Below are positions 18,084 through 26,156 of a stretch of 64,000 nt of DNA, piece after piece; the stretch's first letter is position 1, and each line of letters starts with the position of its first letter. The DNA is taken from assembly GCF_014858005.1 (NCBI RefSeq), contig NZ_JACYOT010000004.1, positions 248,001 to 312,000 of the forward strand. Reading direction: 5' to 3'. This DNA comes from Propioniciclava soli (GTDB taxonomy: Bacteria > Actinomycetota > Actinomycetes > Propionibacteriales > Propionibacteriaceae). A program made the position numbers and the translations under genes. The notes under the pieces are model-generated. The model was not told where the DNA came from. It did no database searches and saw only the letters and a list, made by a program, of their open reading frames with translations.

Positions 18084-18227
18084 GGACGCCAGCGTGGCCG
18101 GTCGCGGCGCTGGGCACCAGGGGTTCGGTCACACTGCCAACACCGGGGCCCGGACGGCCAACACCTGGCCGGGCGTCGCGGCACGCGGAGGCCACCCGGA
18201 CGCCGCCCCCAAGGCGGGTGCGGCAGC

Positions 18228-18297
18228 CACCTCGCTCCCCGCGCGGGGCGGCGCTCTTCCTGCACGAAGAGCCGCGCGGGGGCCGGGGAGCGAGGTG
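18228..18297. repeat. Inverted repeat (stem-loop) beside 19-bp array
   Basis: Outer arms of 14 bp match perfectly (18228-18241 with 18284-18297). An inner 7-bp stem GCTCTTC/GAAGAGC (18253-18259 with 18266-18272) closes a 6-nt loop. The right arm contains GGGGAGCG, the first eight bases of the 19-bp tandem unit that starts 10 bp further on, which suggests the array grew from this element. Confidence 0.85.
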
Positions 18298-18306
18298 AAC
18301 CCGGCA

Positions 18307-18944
18307 GGGGAGCGGCGCTACGCGAGGGGAGCGGCGCTACGCGAGGGGAGCGGCGCTACGCGAGGGGAGCGGCGCTACGCGAGGGGAGCGGCGCTACGCG
18401 AGGGGAGCGGCGCTACGCGAGGGGAGCGGCGCTACGCGAGGGGAGCGGCGCTACGCGAGGGGAGCGGCGCTACGCGAGGGGAGCGGCGCTACGCGAGGGG
18501 AGCGGCGCTACGCGAGGGGAGCGGCGCTACGCGAGGGGAGCGGCGCTACGCGAGGGGAGCGGCGCTACGCGAGGGGAGCGGCGCTACGCGAGGGGAGCGG
18601 CGCTACGCGAGGGGAGCGGCGCTACGCGAGGGGAGCGGCGCTACGCGAGGGGAGCGGCGCTACGCGAGGGGAGCGGCGCTACGCGAGGGGAGCGGCGCTA
18701 CGCGAGGGGAGCGGCGCTACGCGAGGGGAGCGGCGCTACGCGAGGGGAGCGGCGCTACGCGAGGGGAGCGGCGCTACGCGAGGGGAGCGGCGCTACGCGA
18801 GGGGAGCGGCGCTACGCGAGGGGAGCGGCGCTACGCGAGGGGAGCGGCGCTACGCGAGGGGAGCGGCGCTACGCGAGGGGAGCGGCGCTACGCGAGGGGA
18901 GCGGCGCTACGCGAGGGGAGCGGCGCTACGCGAGGGGAGCGGCG
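18307..18944. repeat. Perfect 19-bp tandem repeat array, ~33.6 copies
   Basis: Unit GGGGAGCGGCGCTACGCGA repeated head to tail with no mismatch that I can see: 33 full copies plus 11 bases. It fills most of the 1-kb space between the start of the TOMM-like gene and the 3' end of the DUF5679 gene. Because 19 is not a multiple of 3, several frames stay open through it and give a 19-residue periodic translation, which I regard as spurious. No spacers, so it is not CRISPR. The flanks 18084-18227 and 18945-19032 hold nothing recognisable. Confidence 0.97.
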
Positions 18945-19032
18945 TCCCGTCCGCAGCGCCGTCCTGTCCGCGCAGCATTGTGGCAACCCCGGACGTCATC
19001 GATCCGGGCGTGGGCGCTGCCGAAACCGGACG

Positions 19033-19074
19033 AAAAACGGCGCGGGCGCCGGGGAGATCCCCGACGCCCGCGCC
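19033..19074 (-). terminator. Rho-independent terminator after DUF5679 gene
   Basis: On the minus strand a 10-bp GC stem (19074-19065 with 19048-19039), with an inner GGGGA/TCCCC stem, is followed by five T residues (19037-19033). It begins 11 bp after the stop of the DUF5679 gene. Confidence 0.85.
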
Positions 19075-19084
19075 GTGCGCTGTC

Positions 19085-19246
19085 TCAGGCCGACTTCGGC
19101 AGGAAGCGCGTGAGATTGGTGCCGCACTCGGGGCACTTGGCCTTCGCGATGCGCGTGCCCTTCTCGTTCACCGACACGGCGCCCTCGGCCTCGCGGTGGT
19201 CCTTGCACTTCACGCAGTAGAACTTACCGCTGTAGGTGTCCGACAC
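19085..19246 (-). CDS. DUF5679 small zinc-ribbon protein
   Basis: 53 residues beginning VSDTYSGKFYCVKCKDHRE and ending FLPKSA. Two CxxC pairs (CVKC near 11-14 and CPEC near 38-41) would bind one zinc ion. This is the layout of the actinobacterial DUF5679 family, whose function is unknown. The GTG start is chosen because AGGAGG lies 5-6 nt upstream on the minus strand. An upstream extension to 95 residues has no family similarity. A TATGCT -10-like box at 19309-19304 could drive it. A strong terminator follows, so it is probably monocistronic. Confidence 0.85.
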   Translation of the reverse strand: MSDTYSGKFYCVKCKDHREAEGAVSVNEKGTRIAKAKCPECGTNLTRFLPKSA

Positions 19247-19466
19247 GTGGTCCTCCTGATGCTTCGTGGTTCCGCCCGGCGAGCCGGCCGGCTTGTCGCT
19301 GCCAGCATAGGGCACCCACGGGCGCCCGACCGGCAAAGAATGAGCCAAGACCCCCGGAGTGTCGGGCGGCACGCCTTCCCCTGCGCGCTGCCCGGTGCCC
19401 CGGGGGTCCTGTTGGCGCCCAACCTACCCGCCGGTCGCGCGGCGGGTCAACCAACGGGGGACGAAA

Positions 19467-19489
19467 ATGTCAGGGGCCACTCCTAGAGT
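19467..19489 (+). promoter_or_regulatory. Possible PafBC-type promoter of the YgjP-like gene
   Basis: ATGTCAGGG (19467-19475), 8-nt spacer, TAGAGT (19484-19489), then 7 nt to the GTG. The TGTCR core, spacing and TAnnnT fit the RecA-independent damage motif. The outer T and one inner base do not, so this is weaker than the recC/uvrD2 pair. Confidence 0.45.
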
Positions 19490-19496
19490 GAGCGGC

Positions 19497-20024
19497 GTGA
19501 CCAGTGAGGACTACGAGATCAGGACGAGCGCGCGGCGCACGCGCACCATGAGCGCCTTCCGGGAGGGTGGGCGGCTCGTCGTGGTGGTGCCGGCGCGGCT
19601 GAGCGCGCGTCAGCGCGAGGAGTCGGTGCCGGTGCTGGTCGAACGCTTTCTCGCCAGGGAGCTGGACGGCCGCGCGCCCCGCGCGGAGGACGAGCTCACC
19701 GAACGGGCCCGGGCCCTCTATGCCCGCCACATCGCCCCCGCGGCTCGCGGCCCCCAGCCCCTGTTCGGGGCCCGGTGGGTGTCGAACATGCGGCAACGCT
19801 GGGGGTCCTGCACGGCGGGCACCGGGGAGATCCGGTTGAGCGACCGTCTGGCCGTCATGCCGGCCTGGGTGGTCGACTACGTGCTCGTCCACGAGCTGGC
19901 GCATCTGGAGGAGCCCAACCACAGCGCCCGGTTCCGGCGGCTCGAGCGCTCCTACCCCGAGGTCGACCGGGCCCGGGGATTTCTCGAGGGGTGGGAGATG
20001 GCCCACCAACAGTTGGCCCCCTGA
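19497..20024 (+). CDS. YgjP-like (DUF45/M48-type) metallopeptidase
   Basis: 175-residue zinc-dependent peptidase-like protein. The motif HELAH lies at 122-126 with a further His at 132 ([10 protein letters not shown]), the usual third ligand of the YgjP/WLM family. The conserved segment MRQRWGSCT precedes it by about 20 residues. The substrate is unknown. The GTG start ([10 protein letters not shown]) is chosen because TAGAGT sits 7 nt upstream and the similarity starts there. The gene is convergent with the DUF2342 gene and the two share a small hairpin. Confidence 0.85.
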   Translation: MTSEDYEIRTSARRTRTMSAFREGGRLVVVVPARLSARQREESVPVLVERFLARELDGRAPRAEDELTERARALYARHIAPAARGPQPLFGARWVSNMRQRWGSCTAGTGEIRLSDRLAVMPAWVVDYVLVHELAHLEEPNHSARFRRLERSYPEVDRARGFLEGWEMAHQQLAP

Positions 20025-20035
20025 GGCCACCCCGG

Positions 20036-20067
20036 GGTCGGGCCGCGGCTCAGCGCCTGGCCCGACC
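20036..20067. terminator. Bidirectional hairpin between convergent genes
   Basis: Nine-bp perfect stem (20036-20044 with 20059-20067) around a 14-nt loop, in the 59-bp gap between two convergent genes. There is no T-run, so termination is inferred. Confidence 0.5.
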
Positions 20068-20083
20068 TCGAGGCGTCCTGCTT

Positions 20084-21445
20084 CTAGTCGACCGGCGTGG
20101 GCCCGGACGTGCCCGAACCGGAGCCGCCCTCCTGCTCCAACAGCGCGGCCAGCGCGGCGTCGAGGTCGTCCCCCGCCGGAGCGGGGGAGCTGCCGCGCTC
20201 GGCGAAGCCCAGCGGATCGTCCAGGTCGGCCGCGGTCGGCATGAGATCGGGGTGCGCCCACACGGCGTCGCGCTCCTCGATGCCGCGGGCCGAGCGCAGC
20301 GCCGCCCAGGCATTGGCCGCGTCGCGGACCCGGCGGGGGGTGAGCTCCAGGTTGAGCAGGGTCTTGAGTGCCGCGTCGGCCGCCCCCGCGGACGCCCGGC
20401 GCCGACGGACGACCTCCAGCAGCGCCTCGGCGCGGGGGAGGAGGCCCGCGGTCGTCTGGGCGACCACGTCGTCGACCCACCCCTCGACCACGGCCACCAG
20501 CGTCTCCAGCCGGGCCAGGGTCTCGACCTGGTCGGGCGTGAGCGAGGGCTGGAAGAGCCGTCCGGCGACCGTCGAGCCGAACTCCTGCAGTGCCTCGGGC
20601 GACATCCCGCCCGAGAGCTGGGACTCGATCGCCTCCTCGAACGCGGCGGCGTCGATCGTGATGTCGCGGGCGTACTTGCCGATCAGGGCGAGCATCTGCG
20701 GGCCGAGCCAGCCCACGTTGGCGAAGAGTCGCTGGCGGGCCGTCTCCCGCAACGCGAGGTAGAGCCGCACGTCGTCCAGCGGCTGGTCCAGCCCTTCGGC
20801 GAACGCGCGGACGTTGGCCGGGAGCAGCGCGACCACGGGGTGCTCGGTGAGGGGGAAGCCAAGGTCGGACACGCTCACCACGTCGGTGGCGAGCTGCCCG
20901 ATGCCCTGACCGACCTGCGCGGCCAGCATGCCGGCGGCGGCCTGCCGCATGAGCGGTTCCATGAAGCCGGCCATGCCGGCGAACTCGGGTTCGGGGCGCT
21001 GGACCACCCCGGAGATGGCCTCGGCCAGGGACGCGGAGACGCCCCCGGCCAGTTCCTGCCACGTCGCCATCGTGGCCTCGACCCACTCGGCGCGGCTCCA
21101 GGCCGCCGCCGTGGCGGTGCTGCGGCCGAACGCCGTGTGCTGGTCGAGCCACAGCTCGGCCAAGCCGACGGCATCGCGCACGGCCGTGGCGTCCGCGGGG
21201 GTGGGCGAGGGGTCGGGGCCGGCGGCGGCGGTCACCTTGCGCGCGATGTCGCGCACGAAGGTCCAGTTCAGCCCGTGGCTGCCGTCGCCGGAGCCCATGG
21301 CGTCCATCTGCCGGCTGAACTGCTGCATCGCCTGCTGCAGGGGGCCCATGAGCTGGTTCAGGTCGTAGTTGCCGTCGGGACCGGGTTGCAGGCCGAACTG
21401 CTTGAAGAATTCCTCCATCGGGTTCGGCTCGTCGCGGTCGGGCAT
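20084..21445 (-). CDS. DUF2342 family protein (putative zinc-dependent metalloprotease fold)
   Basis: 453 residues. Similar in layout to mycobacterial Rv3195-type proteins: N-terminal PMEEFFKQFG, a long central region rich in Ala and Gln, and the family segment LRETARQRLFANVGWLGPQ near 240-258. In relatives this segment carries histidines in place of the arginine, so the usual metal motif appears changed here and activity is doubtful. The ATG (MPDRDEPNPM) has AAGGAGA 4 nt upstream. It is divergent from the PDZ protease gene, an arrangement also seen in mycobacteria. Confidence 0.82.
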   Translation of the reverse strand: MPDRDEPNPMEEFFKQFGLQPGPDGNYDLNQLMGPLQQAMQQFSRQMDAMGSGDGSHGLNWTFVRDIARKVTAAAGPDPSPTPADATAVRDAVGLAELWLDQHTAFGRSTATAAAWSRAEWVEATMATWQELAGGVSASLAEAISGVVQRPEPEFAGMAGFMEPLMRQAAAGMLAAQVGQGIGQLATDVVSVSDLGFPLTEHPVVALLPANVRAFAEGLDQPLDDVRLYLALRETARQRLFANVGWLGPQMLALIGKYARDITIDAAAFEEAIESQLSGGMSPEALQEFGSTVAGRLFQPSLTPDQVETLARLETLVAVVEGWVDDVVAQTTAGLLPRAEALLEVVRRRRASAGAADAALKTLLNLELTPRRVRDAANAWAALRSARGIEERDAVWAHPDLMPTAADLDDPLGFAERGSSPAPAGDDLDAALAALLEQEGGSGSGTSGPTPVD

Positions 21446-21536
21446 GACTCTCCTTCGCTTCGGTTCCGGGGCTCGGTTCCGGCCCCCATTCTCGCGCACC
21501 GCGCAAGGCGCCCCGAGAGCCCCACGGGACGCACGG

Positions 21537-21542
21537 TAGGAT
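21537..21542 (+). promoter_or_regulatory. -10 box of leaderless PDZ-protease gene
   Basis: TAGGAT followed by 7 nt and the ATG. No ribosome-binding site is present. Confidence 0.55.
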
Positions 21543-21549
21543 CGCGCCC

Positions 21550-22599
21550 ATGACCCAGCAGACGTTGACGGCCGCCGTCTCCGCCGTCTGGTTCCTGCTT
21601 CTGGCCATCGCCATCGCCCTCAGCCCCACCCCCTTCGTCACCTACGCCCCGGGCGCCAGCTATGACCTGCTGGGCAGTGCCGAGGGTGAGACGATCGTCG
21701 AGGTCTCCGGCGTGCCGACCTACCCCGCAACCGGACGCATCATGGCCGCCACGGTCAGCGTCACCCCTCTCGGTGGCACCGTCACCCTGCCCGAGGTGCT
21801 GTACGCGCACTGGGCGCCCGATCGCGACGCCGTGCTCCGCGAGTGGCACTATCCGACCCGGACCACGATCGCCGAGCTCCGCGAGCGCGACGTCCAGCGC
21901 CTTGCGGCCGCCCAGACGAACGCCGCCGCGTCCGCCTTGCGCGCCGCAGGCGTCGAGGTCCGCCAGATCCCCATGGTGCAGACCGTGGCGCAGGCGGGGC
22001 CGGCGGTGAACCTGCTGGTTCCGGGCGACTTCGTCCTGGCCGTCGACGACGTGCCGCTCGCCACGGTCGCGGAGGTGCGCGCCGCGATGGAGAGCCGCCC
22101 CGTCGGCGCTCCGGTGACCCTCACGGTGCTGCGTGGCCAGGAGAACCTCACGGTGACGATCGAGACCACGTCGTCCAACACGTCGCCCACCGTGCCCGTG
22201 TGGGGCGGCACGCTCACCATGGGCTTCAGCTACACCCCGGAGGTCACGTTCCACCTCGACCCCACGGTCGGCGGCGGCAGCGGCGGCCTCATGCTGGCGC
22301 TGGCGACGTTCGACCGCATCACCGACGGCGGGCTCGTGGGGGATCTCACCGTCTCCGGCACGGGGGTGCTCGACGGGGCGGGCGCCGTGAGCCGCAGCAG
22401 CGGGGTTGTGGAGAAGCTGGCCGTGGCCGAGCGCGACGGTGCCAGCGTGTTCGTCCTGCCCGCCGCCAACTGCGCCGACATCGCGGACACGCCGACCCCC
22501 CTGCGCCTCGTCAGCGTCGCGAACCTCGACGACGCGATCGCCGCGCTGGACGCCCTCGCCGCCGGCGACGACACCGGAGCCGTGGAGGGCTGCGCATGA
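21550..22599 (+). CDS. PDZ domain / Lon-like (S16) membrane protease, YlbL type
   Basis: 349 residues: one N-terminal transmembrane helix (about 8-27), a PDZ domain (about 125-210, with AGPAVNLLVPGDFVLAVDD) and a C-terminal Lon-type catalytic domain. The serine is Ser244 in VGGGSGGLMLAL and the lysine Lys289 in SGVVEKLAVAERDGA, so the Ser-Lys dyad looks intact. GTGVLDGAGAV and FVLPAANC match the family. The active domain should face the outside of the cell. It is the first gene of a set with the PPA1309 protein (4-bp overlap) and UPF0182, as around Rv3194c in mycobacteria. Its substrates are unknown. Confidence 0.9.
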   Translation: MTQQTLTAAVSAVWFLLLAIAIALSPTPFVTYAPGASYDLLGSAEGETIVEVSGVPTYPATGRIMAATVSVTPLGGTVTLPEVLYAHWAPDRDAVLREWHYPTRTTIAELRERDVQRLAAAQTNAAASALRAAGVEVRQIPMVQTVAQAGPAVNLLVPGDFVLAVDDVPLATVAEVRAAMESRPVGAPVTLTVLRGQENLTVTIETTSSNTSPTVPVWGGTLTMGFSYTPEVTFHLDPTVGGGSGGLMLALATFDRITDGGLVGDLTVSGTGVLDGAGAVSRSSGVVEKLAVAERDGASVFVLPAANCADIADTPTPLRLVSVANLDDAIAALDALAAGDDTGAVEGCA

Positions 22600-23108
22600 C
22601 CGACACCCTGATCGCGGCGCTGCTGGAGATCGAGCGGCACGTCGCTCATGGCGGGTGGGACGCCCCGGCGCGCCTGTTCGCCCTGGTGCCCACCGCCGAG
22701 CTGCTGGCGGCCGAACCGTCCCTGGCCGGCCAGCTGCCCCGCTCCGACGACCTCCCCGAGGGAGCACTCAGCTCCGTCGAGCAGGACGGCTTCCACGCCG
22801 GGGACGACGTGGTGGACGCCCTGGCGCACATCACGTGGCCCCCCACGGTGGCCGGCGTCGCGCTGAGCCTGGAGCGCACGTTCCTGCCCGCCTCCCTCGA
22901 GGGGGAGTTGCCCGACGACCCGGACGCCGCCGCGACGTTCGTCGCCGCTCACCCCGCCCGCCAGGACATCCGCGTCGTCGTCGGGGTCACCCGCGACGGG
23001 GCCCGCCACGGCCTGGCCCGCCTGCGCAACAATCCCGAGGAGCTCCTCGGGGGAGCCGAACTCGTCCCCGGCCTAGTCGAACCCCTGGCCGCCACCCTGC
23101 AGGCCTGA
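22596..23108 (+). CDS. PPA1309 family protein
   Basis: 170 residues beginning MTDTLIAALLEIERHVAHGGWD and containing LFALVPTAELLAAEP and, near the C-terminus, GLARLRNNPEELLGG. This is a conserved actinobacterial family without known function. There is no signal peptide or membrane segment, so it is cytosolic. The ATG overlaps the stop of the PDZ protease (ATGA), indicating coupled translation. It sits between two membrane proteins, and a role with one of them is possible but unproven. Confidence 0.83.
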   Translation: MTDTLIAALLEIERHVAHGGWDAPARLFALVPTAELLAAEPSLAGQLPRSDDLPEGALSSVEQDGFHAGDDVVDALAHITWPPTVAGVALSLERTFLPASLEGELPDDPDAAATFVAAHPARQDIRVVVGVTRDGARHGLARLRNNPEELLGGAELVPGLVEPLAATLQA

Positions 23109-23182
23109 CCAGCCGCCCCACCGACCCGCCGCCCAGGCCCACCCCCCCTGACCGCGCACGACTGACCCGAGGAGCCCGACCC

Positions 23183-26050
23183 GTGCCAGCGAACAACACC
23201 TCCCGCCGCAGCCCCCTGCTGCCCACCGTCGTCGCGGTGGCGCTCCTCGTGGCGGCCTTCATCGCCTACGCCAGCATCTGGAGCGAGAAGTTGTGGTTCG
23301 ACTCGACCGGCTTCACGGATGTGTTCACCACGCAACTCCTCACGCAGGTGGCCCTCTTCGGGGTCGCGACGCTGCTCATGGGCGGCGCGTTGTTCGGCAA
23401 CATGTATCTCGCCCACCGCCTGCGGCCCACGGATCGGCGGAGTGGGGCGTCCGCGGTGCTCGACCGCTACCGCGAACTCCTGGAACAGAACATCACCATG
23501 ACCATGGTGGTCCCGGCCCTCCTGTTCGGCGGCATGGCGGGGTTGTCCGCGGCCACCCAGGCGTTGCCGGTGTTGGCGTGGCTGAACCGCCAGCCCGCCG
23601 GGGTGACGGATCCGGTCTTCGGACTCGACGCGTCGTTCTACATGCTGGAGTATCCGATCTGGCGCCTCGGCGCCTCCCTGTTGATGAGCGCGCTGCTCTT
23701 CGGTCTCGTGGCCGCTGCGGCCGTCCACTTCGCGATGGGCAACCTCACGCCCAACCGCAACACCATCGAACAGCAGGGTGGGGCGGCGTCGACGCACCTG
23801 TCGCTCCTGGCGGCCGCCATCCTCGTGGTCTACGGCCTGCAGAACCTCCTCGACCGTTACGGGCTGCTCCTCGACTCCGGCACCCTGTTCACCGGCCTGC
23901 ACTACACCGACGCCCACGCACGCCTCACCGCCAAGCTGGTCGTCGCCGTGATCTCGTTCCTCGTGGCGACGCTGTTCTTCGTCAACGCCTTCGCGCACCG
24001 GTCGATCCTGCCGCTGGCGGGGGTCGTCCTCATGCTCGTGTCCGGGTTGATCCTGTCGCTCATCTACCCGATGGTCGTCCAGGGTCTCCAGGTGCGCCCG
24101 AACGAACCCGACCTGGAACGCCCCTACATCGCCGACCACATGGCCGCCACGAAGGCGGCCTACGGCGTGGCGGACGCCGAGATCACCGAGTACGAGGCCG
24201 TCACCCAGGTGCAGCCCGGCCAGCTCGCCGCGGACGCGGCCGCCCTGCCCGGCATCCGCCTGATGGATCCGAACGTCGTGGCGCCCACCTTCGAGCAGCT
24301 CCAGCAGGTGCGCGGCTACTACACGTTCCCGAGCATGCTCGACATCGACCGCTACACCATCGACGACCAGGCGACCGACGTGGTCATCGCCGCCCGGGAG
24401 ATCAACCCGCAGGCGATCCCCGACCCCAACTGGAACAACATCCACACCGTGTTCACCCACGGCCACGGCTTCGTCTCGGCGTACGGCAACCGCCGTCAGA
24501 GCAACGGCGAGCCGGTCTGGATCACCCGGGACATCCCGCCGGCCGGTGCCATCGAGGAGACGCAGTCGCGCGTCTACTTCGGTGAGCAGTCGAGCAACTT
24601 CGCCATCGTGGGGCGCCTGCCCGAGCAGGACCCCATCGAGCTCGACACCCCGGGCGGTGCGCAGGGCGGCGGGGAGCAGTACAACCAGTATGAGGGACTG
24701 GGCGGCGTCCCGATGGGCGACTACTGGCGCCGGCTGGTCTTCGCCACCCGCATGACCGACCTCAACATCCTCCTGAGCGATCGGGTGAACGCCAACTCGC
24801 GCATCCTGTTCGACCGGACGCCGCGCGAGCGCGTCCAGAAGGTGGCGCCCTGGTTGACGATCGACAGCAATCTCTACCCGGCGATCGTCGGGGGCCGGCT
24901 GGTGTGGATCGTCGACGGCTACACGACGTCGTCGACCTACCCCAACAGCCAGCGGGTGTCGCTGCAGCGCGCCACGACCGACACGCAGACGACCTCGCTC
25001 GTCGCCCAGCTCGACGCCCCGATCAACTACATGCGCAATTCGGTCAAGGCCGTCGTGGACGCCTACGACGGCACGGTCGACCTCTACGCCTGGGACGAGG
25101 AGGATCCGCTGCTGCGGACCTACCAGCAGGTGTTCCCCGGCACGGTGCGCCCGCGCGCGGACATTTCGGACGACCTCCTGGCGCACCTGCGCTACCCCGA
25201 GGACCAGTTCAAGGTGCAGCGCGAGATCCTCAGCCGCTACCACGTCACGGATCCGCGGGTCTGGTACGACTCGACCGACGTCTGGGAGATCCCCGTCGAC
25301 CCGGTGCAGACCTCCGACCAGCAGCGCGAGCCGAGCTACTACCTGTCGATCCGCTGGCCGGGGGACGCGGAGCCGATCTTCAGCCAGACGGCGGTGTTCG
25401 TGCCCCGGAACCGCCAGAACCTGGCGTCCTACCTGTCGGTCAACGCCGACGCCTCCCACGAGAACTACGGCCAACTGCGCATCCTGCGCATGTCGGACAC
25501 CCAGCAGATCGACGGGCCGGGGCAGACGCAGAACGCGATCACCCAGAACCCTGCCGTCGCGGAGCGTCTGCTGCCCTACCAGCAGACGCGGGGCTCGGCG
25601 GCCGTCCGCTTCGGCAACCTGCTGACGCTGCCGATGGGCAACGGACTGCTGTACGTGGAGCCCATCTACACCGAGCGGAGCGGCTCGGCTGGCGCCTACC
25701 CGGCCCTGACGTTCGTGGTGGTGCGCTTCGGCGAGTACGTGGGCATCGGCAGCACGCTGCAGGAGGCCCTGGACGCCGTGTTCGGCGGGGACGCGGGCGC
25801 CGACACCGGTGAGCTGCCCGTCGACGGCAGCGAGGGTGGCGTGGCGGCCGGCGAGGGCACCGACACCGGGGAGGAGACACCGACCGGTCCGGTGGACGAG
25901 GCGGCGGCCGTGGCTGCGCTGCGCCGTGCCGAGGACGCGTTCACGGCGGCGGACGCCGCACTCCGCGACGGTGACCTGGCCGAGTACCAGGCCCGGACCG
26001 ACGAGGCCAAGGCCGCGCTCGCGGAGGCGTTGCGCTCGATGGGCCGCTGA
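23183..26050 (+). CDS. UPF0182 family large membrane protein
   Basis: 955 residues. About seven transmembrane segments lie in the first 330 residues (PTVVAVALLVAAFIAYASIW is the first). A large extracytoplasmic domain follows (about 340-850, with YYTFPSMLDIDRY and WYDSTDVWEIP). The tail is acidic and Glu/Ala-rich, probably cytosolic or flexible. Homologous to Rv3193c (about 990 residues). The function is unknown. The GTG start has GAGGAG about 9 nt upstream and 74 bp separates it from the PPA1309 gene. A hairpin follows the stop. Confidence 0.92.
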   Translation: MPANNTSRRSPLLPTVVAVALLVAAFIAYASIWSEKLWFDSTGFTDVFTTQLLTQVALFGVATLLMGGALFGNMYLAHRLRPTDRRSGASAVLDRYRELLEQNITMTMVVPALLFGGMAGLSAATQALPVLAWLNRQPAGVTDPVFGLDASFYMLEYPIWRLGASLLMSALLFGLVAAAAVHFAMGNLTPNRNTIEQQGGAASTHLSLLAAAILVVYGLQNLLDRYGLLLDSGTLFTGLHYTDAHARLTAKLVVAVISFLVATLFFVNAFAHRSILPLAGVVLMLVSGLILSLIYPMVVQGLQVRPNEPDLERPYIADHMAATKAAYGVADAEITEYEAVTQVQPGQLAADAAALPGIRLMDPNVVAPTFEQLQQVRGYYTFPSMLDIDRYTIDDQATDVVIAAREINPQAIPDPNWNNIHTVFTHGHGFVSAYGNRRQSNGEPVWITRDIPPAGAIEETQSRVYFGEQSSNFAIVGRLPEQDPIELDTPGGAQGGGEQYNQYEGLGGVPMGDYWRRLVFATRMTDLNILLSDRVNANSRILFDRTPRERVQKVAPWLTIDSNLYPAIVGGRLVWIVDGYTTSSTYPNSQRVSLQRATTDTQTTSLVAQLDAPINYMRNSVKAVVDAYDGTVDLYAWDEEDPLLRTYQQVFPGTVRPRADISDDLLAHLRYPEDQFKVQREILSRYHVTDPRVWYDSTDVWEIPVDPVQTSDQQREPSYYLSIRWPGDAEPIFSQTAVFVPRNRQNLASYLSVNADASHENYGQLRILRMSDTQQIDGPGQTQNAITQNPAVAERLLPYQQTRGSAAVRFGNLLTLPMGNGLLYVEPIYTERSGSAGAYPALTFVVVRFGEYVGIGSTLQEALDAVFGGDAGADTGELPVDGSEGGVAAGEGTDTGEETPTGPVDEAAAVAALRRAEDAFTAADAALRDGDLAEYQARTDEAKAALAEALRSMGR

Positions 26051-26057
26051 CCGCTCG

Positions 26058-26085
26058 GACGGCCGCCCCCTACGGGGCGGTCGTC
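26058..26085 (+). terminator. Hairpin terminator after UPF0182 gene
   Basis: 12-bp stem with one G-U pair (26058-26069 with 26074-26085) and a 4-nt loop, 8 bp after the stop. It lacks a T-run, as is common at this GC content. Confidence 0.6.
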
Positions 26086-26156
26086 ACCCGCGTCTCCTCG
26101 GGCCGGGGTGCGGCGTGGTCGACACGCCGGGCGATGAGGGCGGGCCCTCGACCCGG

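Noticed and set aside
18307..18944. 19-bp array as a CRISPR
   Set aside because: Units are contiguous with no spacers and no cas genes are nearby.
17590..19113. Plus-strand frame through the 19-bp array encoding a 19-residue periodic protein
   Set aside because: The periodicity comes from a unit that is not a multiple of 3. There is no start signal, it overlaps the TOMM-like gene in antisense, and no codon-based selection is visible.
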